In this document: positions 6,710 to 15,070 of the stretch, piece after piece
Numbering within the stretch: the stretch's first letter is position 1
Layout: each line of letters opens with the position of its first letter
Source: Nitrospirota bacterium
GTDB lineage: Bacteria > Nitrospirota_A > Leptospirillia > Leptospirillales > Leptospirillaceae
Assembly (NCBI GenBank): GCA_021829515.1
Contig: JAKBPM010000027.1
Location: forward strand, 1 to 15,128
Length of the DNA stretch: 15,128 nucleotides
Reading direction: 5' to 3'
Notes under the pieces: generated by a model
Database searches by the model: none
What the model was told of the DNA's origin: nothing
Seen by the model: only the letters and a program-made list of their open reading frames with translations
Position numbers and translations under genes: made by a program

Positions 6710-8095
6710 TCAGGACGGATTTTGATGATGCTCTTGCTGGGGAACAGTGTCTTCATGTGAAGGGGAATGATCTGTCTGGGAGATCCTGTGAGAGGACCCG
6801 TTTTTCAAAAAAGAGATAAAATCATCGCCCTTCTTCCAGATGACCTCGGTCACATTGGGAAATTTCTCAAAATAAGAGAGGTCAAGGAGGTGGAGTTCCC
6901 TGTTCCCCGGAAAGGAATCCGGATAAAGGATCCGGACAGGTTGCCGGTTTGGCGTCAGACTGGAGACGAGTTTTTCGATCAGATGATAGGCTCCCGCATC
7001 TTCAGGCTGAAGGAGAAAGTGGATTTCTCCCTGGTCCCGAACCTCTTTTCCGATATTGCTTGAGTCATCGATCCGGTTCAGATGGAAGGCAAATCCGGTA
7101 GCCGGAATATTGGCCCCAAACAGGGCAGGAAGTTTATCGTATCTCCCACCCGATGCAATTTCCCTTGTCGACCCCGGAGTATAAAGATGAAAGAACATTC
7201 CGCTGTAGTATGGACCAACGGGGGCCAAGGCAAGATCGAGGACAATCTCGGATGGAGCATGGGTCCATTCCTTGACAAGGGCGAGAAAAGACGCGTCGAC
7301 CTGGCCATTTGGCAAGCATGACGACAAGGTCTCAAGGGAAGCGAGTGCCTCGGGAAGAGGAACAACATTTCGAAGGAAAAATGACAGTGTTTCAGAAAAA
7401 CACTTTATCTTTCTGGACGAAAGAATCTTGTTAGGTGTTCCGCCCTGGATGATTTCGTGAAGGGAGCCTGAGTCATGAGCATAGAACAGCCTTGATATTT
7501 CCTGTCTTGAAACTTCAGGAGCGATCTCTGCCACAAGGTCAAGAATTGTTGTTTGGAGCCCCTGATGAGACAAGACGAGTGTTGGGTCCCAGATGGCAAG
7601 CTTTCGCGCTCCCTGCAGGCAAAGATGAATAATTTCCCAGTCGCCCCAGACGCTTCCATTTCCCCAATACTCGACTCCAGCCTGGAAAAGTTCCCGTTCA
7701 AGCACATGGTGGTCTTCATGTCTAAACACCGTTGTGCTGTAGGAAAATCTCAAATCATTGAATCCCGAGTCGATGGCATGAGCCAAAAGCCTGGCTATCT
7801 GGGCAGTCGCATCGGGTCGCAGGATCAGGACATGCCCCGAAGTCCGGTCCTGTATGGTATAGGACTTTTCAAGGAGGGCCGGATCGATTCCGGGTCTTAA
7901 GGCATCAAGGTACTCAAACGCAGGAAGAGCAATCTCCCGGTACCCTCTCTGTCTGAAAAGGTCGAGAAGTTCCCCTGCCACTTTCCGCCGGAACGTGGGA
8001 TTCCCCGAAAAAAGAGGGCCAACCCCTTTCGGAGTCAGCCCTCTTTTTTCCAAACGGGAAGCAGGTGCCTGATATTTTTGCGAAATCTTGCTCAT
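6710..8095 (-). CDS. hisZ: ATP phosphoribosyltransferase regulatory subunit HisZ
   Basis: A 461-residue class II histidyl-tRNA synthetase paralogue. In known systems HisZ joins a short HisG to form ATP phosphoribosyltransferase, the first step of histidine synthesis, and mediates histidine feedback. The sequence shows a HisRS-like core: LILRPDATAQIARLLA (about 90-105), a motif-2-like FSYSTTVFRHED, and SGGRYDKLPALFG with PATGFAFHLNRI near 335-360. The synthetase signature RGLDYY is replaced by LAPVGPYYSG, so the catalytic Arg is missing, which argues for HisZ rather than HisS. The tail beyond the core ends in a His-, Ser- and Gln-rich stretch. Its ATG overlaps the serA stop by 4 nt (ATGA). The cognate short hisG is not in the window. 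Confidence 0.9.
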   Translation of the reverse strand: MSKISQKYQAPASRLEKRGLTPKGVGPLFSGNPTFRRKVAGELLDLFRQRGYREIALPAFEYLDALRPGIDPALLEKSYTIQDRTSGHVLILRPDATAQIARLLAHAIDSGFNDLRFSYSTTVFRHEDHHVLERELFQAGVEYWGNGSVWGDWEIIHLCLQGARKLAIWDPTLVLSHQGLQTTILDLVAEIAPEVSRQEISRLFYAHDSGSLHEIIQGGTPNKILSSRKIKCFSETLSFFLRNVVPLPEALASLETLSSCLPNGQVDASFLALVKEWTHAPSEIVLDLALAPVGPYYSGMFFHLYTPGSTREIASGGRYDKLPALFGANIPATGFAFHLNRIDDSSNIGKEVRDQGEIHFLLQPEDAGAYHLIEKLVSSLTPNRQPVRILYPDSFPGNRELHLLDLSYFEKFPNVTEVIWKKGDDFISFLKNGSSHRISQTDHSPSHEDTVPQQEHHQNPS

Positions 8096-9699
8096 GCCTT
8101 GGCAGAAGGAAGATGGAGGATCTTGAGAGAAAGGATATTCGGAATCTTCCGAAGCTCTTCAAGAAGAGCCGGGCTGATTTCATCATCCACGCCAATCAGG
8201 GAAATGGCCTTTCCTCCCGGGAAGTCCCGACCGAACTGCATCCTTGAAATATTGATCTTGTGGTTACCCAAAATGGTGCCAACCGCCCCTACAACACCTG
8301 GCTGATCCTGATTGGTAAGGTAAACCATGATTGGTTCGGGAATGACTTCAACAGGCAATTGATCCATCGAAACGATCCGATAATCCCTCTTTTGAAAGAC
8401 CGAACCGGCAATCTGGTGGGAATCATTTGCAGAAGAAATCTTGATCGAAAGGAGACCCGTGTAATCTCCGTTGTGAGTTGAGCGAACCTCGACAACCTCG
8501 ATTCCCCTCTCTTTTGCGAGGATCGGAGCGTTGACCTCATTGACCCGGGTATCGAGGATTGGAGACAGAATCCCTTTCAATGCGGAAATCGTAACGGCCG
8601 CCGTAGGAATAGTAGCAATCTCTCCTGAAAATTCGATGGTTACCTTCGACAGGGGCGAGGAAGAAATCTGGGAAAGGATATTCCCCATGATCTCGGCAAG
8701 CTTCTGGTAAGGAGTGACGATGCTCATCTCTTCCGGTGAGACAGATGGAAGATTGGCCGCATAGCGAATGACACCCTTGGCAAGGTAGTCCACCATCTGG
8801 TCTGCGATCGCCAGCGCCACATTCTCCTGGGCTTCCTTTGTTGCCGCCCCGATATGCGGAGTTGAGATAAAGGAATCGATCTTCAACAGGGGATGATCGG
8901 CAGGAACCGGCTCCTGAACAAACACGTCAAAAGCCGCGCCGGCAACATGACCACTCAGGAGCGCTTCTGCAAGATCAGCCTCGTTGACAATTCCGCCCCT
9001 GGCACAATTGACGATATAAACACCTTTTTTCATCTTGGCAATAGTGGTCTTGTTGATCAGGTTGGTTGTTTCAGCGTTGAGTGGGGTATGGACGGAGATA
9101 AAATCCGCCTTTTGGTAAATCTCATCGAGAGATACAGGAACAACGCCCGATTTTTCCGCCACTTCAGGGGTCAGATAGGGATCAAAGGCAATAACATGCA
9201 TTGAAAGCCCTTTTGCAATCTGGGTAAGGTGTTGTCCGATCTTCCCCATTCCGATGATTCCCAGGGTTTTCTGAAAAAGCTCCACACCCATAAACTTGCT
9301 TTTTTCCCATTTTCCGGACCGATTGGAGGCATTGGCCTGGGGAATGCGCCTTGCCATGGACATCAGGAGGGACATGGTGTGCTCTGCTGTCGTAATGGTG
9401 TTTCCGCCAGGAGTGTTCATCACGACGATCCCATGTGACGTTGCCGCTTCAAGATCAACATTGTCGAGTCCGGCTCCTGCCCGTCCGACAACCTTGAGAC
9501 GCTTTGCTCCCTTTAAAATCTCCTTGGTAACCCTGGTCCCGCTTCTGATGACAAGACCGTCATAGCCTGCAATTTCAACGGCAAGCTCTTCCGGGGTCAG
9601 TTTTGTCTTGACCACGACTTCAAAACCGGCTTCCCTGAAAATTTTCAACCCATCTTCAGAGATGGCATCACTGACAAGTACCCTGATATTTTCTGACAA
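8092..9699 (-). CDS. serA: D-3-phosphoglycerate dehydrogenase (long form, ACT domain)
   Basis: A 535-residue enzyme that oxidises 3-phosphoglycerate to 3-phosphohydroxypyruvate with NAD, the first step of serine synthesis. The NAD-binding motif is GIIGMGKIG (147-155), with an acidic residue in IAFDP (D173) that favours NAD. The catalytic set is R234 (NCARGG), E263 (VQEP) and H282 (STPHIGAAT). The part from about 325 to 450 fits the intervening ASB domain of long SerA enzymes. Residues from about 457 form an ACT domain (VYLTNQDQPGVVGAVGTIL), the site of serine feedback in this family. The start is TTG, chosen because GGAGG lies 7 nt upstream. It is 30 nt after the aminotransferase gene, which may supply the next step. 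Confidence 0.97.
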   Translation of the reverse strand: MSENIRVLVSDAISEDGLKIFREAGFEVVVKTKLTPEELAVEIAGYDGLVIRSGTRVTKEILKGAKRLKVVGRAGAGLDNVDLEAATSHGIVVMNTPGGNTITTAEHTMSLLMSMARRIPQANASNRSGKWEKSKFMGVELFQKTLGIIGMGKIGQHLTQIAKGLSMHVIAFDPYLTPEVAEKSGVVPVSLDEIYQKADFISVHTPLNAETTNLINKTTIAKMKKGVYIVNCARGGIVNEADLAEALLSGHVAGAAFDVFVQEPVPADHPLLKIDSFISTPHIGAATKEAQENVALAIADQMVDYLAKGVIRYAANLPSVSPEEMSIVTPYQKLAEIMGNILSQISSSPLSKVTIEFSGEIATIPTAAVTISALKGILSPILDTRVNEVNAPILAKERGIEVVEVRSTHNGDYTGLLSIKISSANDSHQIAGSVFQKRDYRIVSMDQLPVEVIPEPIMVYLTNQDQPGVVGAVGTILGNHKINISRMQFGRDFPGGKAISLIGVDDEISPALLEELRKIPNILSLKILHLPSAKA

Positions 9700-9706
9700 C
9701 GGTAGT

Positions 9707-9711
9707 CCTCC
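9707..9711 (-). promoter_or_regulatory. Ribosome binding site fixing the TTG start of serA
   Basis: GGAGG on the minus strand, 7 nt before TTG (9697-9699). No ATG lies close downstream of it, and the protein N-terminus MSENIRVLVSDAI aligns with the usual SerA beginning, so the TTG start is well supported. Confidence 0.75.
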
Positions 9712-9729
9712 GATAGGATGTTCTTGTTT

Positions 9730-10872
9730 TTAGTCCTCGATCAATACGGCCTGGGCCTTGGCAACACCTGATCCGAGAGGATGCTTGTATCCCATGCGGA
9801 AAAGGGCCATTTCAACGCCACTAATGGCTGTGATGATGTCAAAAACATCAGAGTAGCCCATATGAGAGAGCCTGAAAACTTTTCCCTTCAGTTGATCCTG
9901 CCCGCCAGCTGCGGTGATCCCGTATTGTTTCCGAAGATTCTTGTAAAGTGCTTCTCCGTCAAACCCTTCCGGAGCCAGAACAGCGGTCACAGCATCAGAA
10001 GGCGCATTCTTGGCGAAGACCTCAAGACCAAATCCCTTCACACCCTCCCTGGTGGCACGGGCAAGCTTCGCATGTCTTGCAAAAACGTTTTCAAGACCCT
10101 CTTCGCGCATCATTTTCAGGGATGTCGCAAGACCGATCCAAAGAGTAACGGCCGGAGTCCAGGCATTGGTATCTTTCAGAAGATTGTCTCTTTCCCTCTT
10201 GAGATCAAGGTAGAAACGGGAGCACTTGGCCTGAGCCTGATGTTTCCAGGCTTTCTCCGAAACGCCGATGCAGGCCAGTCCTGGTGGAAGCATGAGCGCT
10301 TTCTGCGAACCGGTGATCAGGATATCGATTCCCCAGAGGTCCGTGGTAAGATTGGTGACACCAAGGGCGGTAATGGCATCAACGACCAGAATGGTATTCT
10401 CGCGGGTCTTTGTAATCTCGGCAATGGATTTGACGTCATGGGCCACACCGGTTGAGGTTTCACTCGCCTGAACGTATACACCCCTGATGGATGGATCCTT
10501 GTCCAGATGAGCCTTGATCTCGGACACATTGACCGACTCACCCCAATTGACCTTGATCTCAATGGTCGTCACGCCAAAAGCTGTGGCGATCTTGGCCCAT
10601 CTTTCACCGAACTTTCCGCCATTCACAGACAGAATCTTGTCCCCGGGGGACATGAAGTTCGAAATGGATGCTTCCATTCCTGCCGTACCGCTTCCTGCAA
10701 CAGTAATGACTTCCTGTTCGGTCTGGAAGAGCCATTTCAGATCCTTGCGAACATCCTGAATGATCGGGATAAAGTCAGGAGACCTATGATGGATGATGGG
10801 ACGGGACATGGCGAGAAGAACTTCTGGTGGAACGGGGGTTGGTCCTGGTGCCAAAAGATACTGTTTTTTCAT
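9730..10872 (-). CDS. Class V PLP aminotransferase (serine/alanine-glyoxylate type)
   Basis: A 380-residue fold-type I PLP enzyme. It opens with MKKQYLLAPGPTPVPPEVL and HHRSPDF (29-35), the usual start of the alanine-glyoxylate / serine-pyruvate aminotransferase group. VAGSGTAGMEA (58-68) binds the cofactor phosphate, VVDAITALG contains the ring-binding Asp (D165), and GSQKALMLPPG holds the Schiff-base lysine (K191). The C-terminal FRLSHMGY block is typical of the group. The frame extends 17 codons further upstream, but AAGGAG 9 nt before the ATG at 10872 decides the start. It is the first gene of the operon with serA. I infer a role in transaminating phosphohydroxypyruvate (in place of SerC) or glyoxylate; the sequence alone does not settle the substrate. 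Confidence 0.92.
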   Translation of the reverse strand: MKKQYLLAPGPTPVPPEVLLAMSRPIIHHRSPDFIPIIQDVRKDLKWLFQTEQEVITVAGSGTAGMEASISNFMSPGDKILSVNGGKFGERWAKIATAFGVTTIEIKVNWGESVNVSEIKAHLDKDPSIRGVYVQASETSTGVAHDVKSIAEITKTRENTILVVDAITALGVTNLTTDLWGIDILITGSQKALMLPPGLACIGVSEKAWKHQAQAKCSRFYLDLKRERDNLLKDTNAWTPAVTLWIGLATSLKMMREEGLENVFARHAKLARATREGVKGFGLEVFAKNAPSDAVTAVLAPEGFDGEALYKNLRKQYGITAAGGQDQLKGKVFRLSHMGYSDVFDIITAISGVEMALFRMGYKHPLGSGVAKAQAVLIED

Positions 10873-11090
10873 TCGGGAAAGCTCCTTAAAGCGGATAGTG
10901 GACATTTTTGCCAGAAAACACAATGAACATCGCCTGCTGTTTATCTACAGCATTCAGCCCCATCGATTGGAGTGCATTGTCGGAATCGGAATCATTAACT
11001 CAATCGAAGAAAGATACATTAAACCGCTTCTGATGACAAGGATTAGTCTCATCCCGAAGCAGCAGGGAGTCCCTTTCGGAGGACCTGATT
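10873..11090. other. Intergenic region upstream of the aminotransferase-serA-hisZ-dnaB operon
   Basis: A 218-bp gap between the lipoprotein stop and the operon's first ATG, both on the minus strand. The operon promoter must lie here or further upstream. The best minus-strand pair I see is TTGAGT followed 16 nt later by GACAAT, which is weak. AGGGAGTCCCT (about 11064-11074) is a short palindrome without a T-run, so it is not a convincing terminator for the upstream genes. No riboswitch or T-box could be recognised. Confidence 0.3.
10882..10887 (-). promoter_or_regulatory. Ribosome binding site of the class V aminotransferase
   Basis: AAGGAG on the minus strand, 9 nt before the ATG at 10870-10872. 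It supports the internal start, giving MKKQYLLAPGP, over the longer frame that begins at 10923. Confidence 0.75.
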
Positions 11091-11510
11091 TCAGCGGGCA
11101 GGAGGGAGTACCGTTCCGCCCCAGAACTTCAGCCCTGCCGTACTGGTTCCATCACGGCTCGTCTGACAGTTGTCCCCTTTGTGCCCGACCTTGTTGACCG
11201 TATCCTCCGAGTCAAGAACAAACCAGAAATGGCAGGATGATGTTAGCGGCATCATGACTGTTGACATCTGGTTGTTGCTGATATAGGTGGTCGAGTCGGA
11301 AAAGTAGGCCCAGACAGTCTGTTTATGGGGAAGCTTGAGCGTTGTCGTTGGAGGCCCCAGCCGCCGAAGAAGGTAGGTCGATGGCTCCCCCTTGTATGAG
11401 GCCAGGTGGGCATTGAAATAATCGGAGGTGGGGAAGCAGGATCCAAGGAAAAGAAGGCTGAAAACAGCGACAAAATCCTTGATCCGTCTTGGCTTCATTG
11501 GCTTCCCCAT
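11091..11510 (-). CDS. Small lipoprotein, function unknown
   Basis: A 139-residue predicted lipoprotein. A basic N-terminus (KPRRIKDF) and hydrophobic stretch lead to LGSC (Cys25), a good lipobox for signal peptidase II. The mature part contains YLLRRLGPPTTTLKLPHKQTVW, AYFSDSTTY and then SSC...FVLDSEDTVNKVGHKGDNC. This is the layout of small envelope lipoproteins in which a 'genetic distance from G-x-P to W-Y' block is followed by two Cys around a short beta hairpin; the two Cys may form a disulfide. I do not know its function. The frame extends upstream to 11684 but would overlap the NERD gene deeply. ATG 11510 is 10 nt after that gene's stop; ATG 11498, after GGGGAAG, is an alternative start. 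It is probably co-transcribed with the NERD gene. Confidence 0.7.
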   Translation of the reverse strand: MGKPMKPRRIKDFVAVFSLLFLGSCFPTSDYFNAHLASYKGEPSTYLLRRLGPPTTTLKLPHKQTVWAYFSDSTTYISNNQMSTVMMPLTSSCHFWFVLDSEDTVNKVGHKGDNCQTSRDGTSTAGLKFWGGTVLPPAR

Positions 11511-11520
11511 TAATCCTGGG

Positions 11521-13320
11521 CTAAAGGGATTGGGCCGGAGATGATCCGGAGCATCCGGGGCAATCCGGTTTTGGGCCTTCTGCGGGTTTTTGGACAGATT
11601 GGCCCGATTCATTGGCAAACTGTTTTTCAAAAAGCAACGTGTTGTCCGAATCAAGTCGAATGGCAATCTCCGAAAGAGTCGCAAGCGATGAAATCACTGG
11701 TTTTCCAAGGTTCGTCCGTCCGATTTCAACTTGCAGTATGTCAAGCCGGACCTGAATATGAACAGGAATACTGCACCCCTGACAGGGTGTTTGCTTGAGG
11801 ACTTCAGAGAGATTCAGTCCGGATATCGGAGCAAAACGGAAAAAAAGATGCCCCATTGGACCAGGCGTTGGCTGCAATGGCCAATTCTTGATCAACACCT
11901 GGCTGTCACAGTAATTGCAAGGCAGTTTTTGGGCGATTCCAATGGATATTTTCCCTCCGAAAGGCACCAGAAACGAAGGCACGGAGTTTTGAGGCGAAGA
12001 CTCCATCTGAACACCCTGAAGCCCTGAAAGGGTAAAAAGCTTTTCATGGGAATCGTACTGGACGATGCTTGCGGGAATCGTCAGGGGAAAGGTTTTGACA
12101 ACCCCTATTTTCTTGATCTCGTTGTCAAGAGCTTTATCGAGATTTTTCCGATTGTCGGGGCTCTGATTCGCTTTTGTCCTGAGTTCCATGGGCAAGCCCA
12201 GGGAAAGGATCTGATAGTCCGGCGTCATGGACGGATGCTGGTGATAGAACTCGAGGAGCAACTGGTATGGAGTCAGCTGGCTGGTACCTGGAACAGGCCA
12301 GCCATCGGAGACAAGCTTTGCTGTCTCTATTTTTTTCCCGTTCAGATGAAAGGCCCCGACCATCAAAAGCCCTCCAAGAAGAAAGAAAACCGCTCCGACA
12401 ACGGTCCAGCGAATGCTTTTTTTGGGCTGGAGTGCCGGAGGTTCCGGTTTTTCAAATGACTCCCGGAGAGTTTTGTATGCACCATCGATAATATCCCGTG
12501 ATTCGGGGTTTTCCCGATATTCCGGGTGGATTGAAAAAATGGCTTCTCTCTTTTTATCGAGAATTTCGAGATTGGCAATAGGCGATATATCGGGAAATCC
12601 TCCGGCCGGAAACCGGAGAATCCGCTCGGGATCATTGGGATCGGATGCGATGACGATACCAAGGAGATCCGCGATTTTGAAAGCATCCTCATGCGAAAGA
12701 GGAGAGGATGGGTGGATATTTCCAAGGATCTCCGGAAGCTTGTGGAGATTGGTGATGATATAGGAACGGTCCCGGTTTGGAGGCTCCGAGACTGAAAGCG
12801 TTCCGCTTTTGGTAAGCCCCTCAAGGTTGGCTTCATCAGGGAAGATGATCACACCTGTGAGAAAAAGCGATATCCCCTTCTCTCTCAGAAACGATGACAA
12901 TGGACCTATTCGACTTTTGATCTGCGTGACCGGGTTGGAATTTCTCGGACCAGGGACATGGATCATCTGGTTGTCCGCACTCCAGACAGAGTTCAATGTT
13001 CCTGTGACGGTTCCGATGACATTCTTGCACTCGAGGACAAAAACACCCTTGTCCGTCAGCAGGAGCCCGTCAATTTCTTTCTGGCCGATCGGAGAGTAGA
13101 TGTTTCTTTCATAGAAATAGACATTCACCCCATTTTGCCAGAAAGGATCAATTCCAATCTCGGAGATACGGCTAAGGTCCTTTCCGGAGAGTCCGGTCAG
13201 ACAAAACTGCCTGATCTCTTCTTCGAATCGCTCGGCGGCGGGTAGTGACTTTAATGACTGCAAGGGATTCCTTTCAAAATACAATAGCCTTGAGGAGGTC
13301 TGATCGGTTGAGGATACCAT
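11521..13320 (-). CDS. Membrane-anchored NERD-domain protein with three CxxC motifs
   Basis: A 599-residue protein with an uncommon layout. Residues about 58-195 form a NERD (nuclease-related) domain. GQKEIDGLLLTDKGVFVLECKN holds the Asp (84) and the Glu-x-Lys pair (97, 99) expected of this PD-(D/E)xK-like fold. One membrane segment follows at about 305-326 (WTVVGAVFFLLGGLLMVGAF). The C-terminal half has no family I recognise. It carries CNYC (468-471), CQGC (513-516) and CPGC (587-590), and ends in a Pro/Ser-rich tail. I infer a cytoplasmic NERD domain and a periplasmic Cys-rich half, so the pairs could be disulfides or a metal site. The start codon has no good ribosome binding site. The gene follows the solute-binding gene by 31 nt and precedes the lipoprotein by 10 nt. 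Confidence 0.85.
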   Translation of the reverse strand: MVSSTDQTSSRLLYFERNPLQSLKSLPAAERFEEEIRQFCLTGLSGKDLSRISEIGIDPFWQNGVNVYFYERNIYSPIGQKEIDGLLLTDKGVFVLECKNVIGTVTGTLNSVWSADNQMIHVPGPRNSNPVTQIKSRIGPLSSFLREKGISLFLTGVIIFPDEANLEGLTKSGTLSVSEPPNRDRSYIITNLHKLPEILGNIHPSSPLSHEDAFKIADLLGIVIASDPNDPERILRFPAGGFPDISPIANLEILDKKREAIFSIHPEYRENPESRDIIDGAYKTLRESFEKPEPPALQPKKSIRWTVVGAVFFLLGGLLMVGAFHLNGKKIETAKLVSDGWPVPGTSQLTPYQLLLEFYHQHPSMTPDYQILSLGLPMELRTKANQSPDNRKNLDKALDNEIKKIGVVKTFPLTIPASIVQYDSHEKLFTLSGLQGVQMESSPQNSVPSFLVPFGGKISIGIAQKLPCNYCDSQVLIKNWPLQPTPGPMGHLFFRFAPISGLNLSEVLKQTPCQGCSIPVHIQVRLDILQVEIGRTNLGKPVISSLATLSEIAIRLDSDNTLLFEKQFANESGQSVQKPAEGPKPDCPGCSGSSPAQSL

Positions 13321-13351
13321 ATCTTCTGCATATCAGAAAACGAAAAATCTT

Positions 13352-14934
13352 TTACTCCGGAACCTTGCTCACATGTTCCAGGTGATCCGTTCCCAGAGGG
13401 TCATGCCAGAATCCCCTGATATCTTGATGGACCAGCATGTTGGAAAGTCCTTCCGAAAGAGGGATGACCGGCACTCCAGCTCTCAAAAGCTGGAATTGGG
13501 CTTTTTCGTACAATTTTTGACGGAGAGCATCGTTCGCCGATTGGGAAGCCTCAAGAACCAGATGGTCAAAAAGAGGATCCCCCCACCCAGTGCGGTTGTT
13601 TCCCGAATCGGTTGTCATCAACGTCATAAAAGTATTGGGGTCAGGATAATCGCCAGCCAGCCGGACTGGTACATCTGGGGAGTCTTTGAATCAAGCTTTG
13701 CCAGGAAAGCTTTCCATTCAAGAGACCGGAGATGGATCGTGACATGGAGAATTTTCCGGAAAGATTCCTGGAAGTGAACGGCCAGAATGCGGCTTTGTGT
13801 GCCGGAAGGAAAAATAAGGGTAACCCTCGGAAAGTTTTTCCCTCCGGGATAACCGGCAATCGCCAATTCTGCACGGGCTTTGTCGGGGTTATACGAGTAA
13901 CCGGCATTTTCCGAATATCCCAACAATCCCTTCGGAATGAAGGATCGGGAGACCGGAAATGCATTCTGAAAAAGTTCCCGAAGATCCGAGCGGTCAACAG
14001 CAAGGGCAAAAGCTTTCCTGACATGAAGATTGTCAAAAGGAGGACGCTTGATGTTCATGCTGTAATACACCGTGCTGAACTGGGGAATCCGATGCAGATC
14101 CGGGGAATGCTCGTATTTTTTCACATAAAAACTCGGAACGCCCACGATATCCAGGATATGGCGATCGTAGAGCAAAAGCTGGGTAACCGACTCAGGAACG
14201 ATCAGAAACTGGATCCTTTCAAGCGAAGTGTTCGAAGGGAGATCTGTTCGTGCTTCCAAAAGAAGAAAGTCACCATGCCACCATTCTTTTAGAGTAAATC
14301 GCCCATTTGTCACAAGATGGCCTGGAAGTGTCCATCCGTCCCTATATTTTTGGATCAGGTCCTTTCGGATCGGATCCGTAATCGGGCTTGTCAGTAAGGA
14401 GGGAAAGGCCGACATCGAATGGGATAGGTGTATTTTAAGCGTCTCGGCATTGGGAACCTCTATTCCCACCTGTGAAGAAGTGCACTTATTCGCATGAAAG
14501 CAGGAAGCGTTTTTGATATCAAAAAGGTAATAGGCGTATGGGGAGGCTGTTTCCGGGGAAAGGAGCCTTAGAAAAGAATCCCTGAAATCATAGGCTGTTA
14601 CCTGTTTCCCATCACTCCACGTTCTCTTGGGATCAAGGTGAAAGATATAGTCCTTGTTCCCTGCCGATTCCCAGGAAAGGGCGATATCAGGAGAAACGAC
14701 GAGATTTTTGTCAAAACGCGTCAACCCATCCATCAGATTGGTAATCACCTCAAAGCTGATACCGTCTGTTGCTTTATTCCAGTCAAGTGTCGATGGATCA
14801 TCTGCCATTGCCATAAAAAGAGTGTGTGAATCATGGCGGGAAACTGGCTGGAAATGGGGGGAACAAGAAAGAATGGATAACGGCAGCAGGATAAAAAGCA
14901 TCAGGAAATACCTGATGTCAGGAGGCATTTTCAT
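13352..14934 (-). pseudogene. OppA-like solute-binding lipoprotein, frameshifted
   Basis: Two overlapping frames together encode one peptide/nickel-type solute-binding protein (SBP_bac_5) of about 527 residues, the normal size. The first frame (13624-14934) has a lipoprotein signal ending ILSC (Cys24), then DDPSTLDWNKATDG, RTWSDGKQVTAYDF, NGRFTLKEWW and the family signature around PPFDNLHVRKAFALAVDR (298-315). It derails after GWLA near 13651 and stops at IILTPILL. In the -1 frame the expected DYPDPNTFMTL continues into SGNNRTGWGDPLFD, ending at 13352. One base is missing relative to an intact gene. No slippery heptamer is seen, so a disabling mutation or a sequencing error is likelier than programmed shifting. 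No permease or ATPase genes are adjacent. The start ATG lacks a clear ribosome binding site. Confidence 0.85.
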
Positions 14935-15022
14935 GTTTTACCGGAACGATAGGGGTTTGATCATCGACAAGATGCCTCAAATCATCGTTAAAGAACTTTT
15001 GGAAGGGAAAAATCAGAAGAGT

Positions 15023-15062
15023 AAAAAAAGGGTCTGAACCCGTCGAGGACGGGAACAGACCC
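15023..15062 (-). terminator. Intrinsic terminator after the rRNA operon
   Basis: Read on the minus strand: GGGTCTG (15056-15062 complement), two mismatched bases, CCCGTC, a 3-nt loop, GACGGG, two mismatched bases and CAGACCC, followed directly by seven T (15023-15029). That gives 13 GC-rich base pairs plus a T-run, 8 nt beyond the 5S 3' end. It should stop rRNA transcription before the solute-binding protein gene. Confidence 0.95.
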
Positions 15063-15070
15063 AAAGAAAA

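Noticed and set aside
6710..8095. Histidyl-tRNA synthetase (hisS)
   Set aside because: The catalytic RGLDYY motif is replaced by APVGPYY and the motif 1 and tRNA-binding parts are poorly kept, fitting HisZ.
9781..10455. 224-codon open frame on the plus strand
   Set aside because: It is antisense to the class V aminotransferase, whose motifs and reading frame are unambiguous.
10924..11090. Riboswitch or T-box leader before the amino-acid operon
   Set aside because: No conserved T-box sequence, tandem stem set or terminator with a T-run could be seen.
11511..11684. Upstream extension of the lipoprotein frame to an ATG at 11684
   Set aside because: It would overlap the end of the NERD gene by about 160 bp and would bury the lipoprotein signal peptide in the interior.
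13640..13660. Programmed -1 frameshift in the solute-binding protein gene
   Set aside because: No slippery heptamer or obvious downstream structure is present, and this family is not known to need frameshifting.
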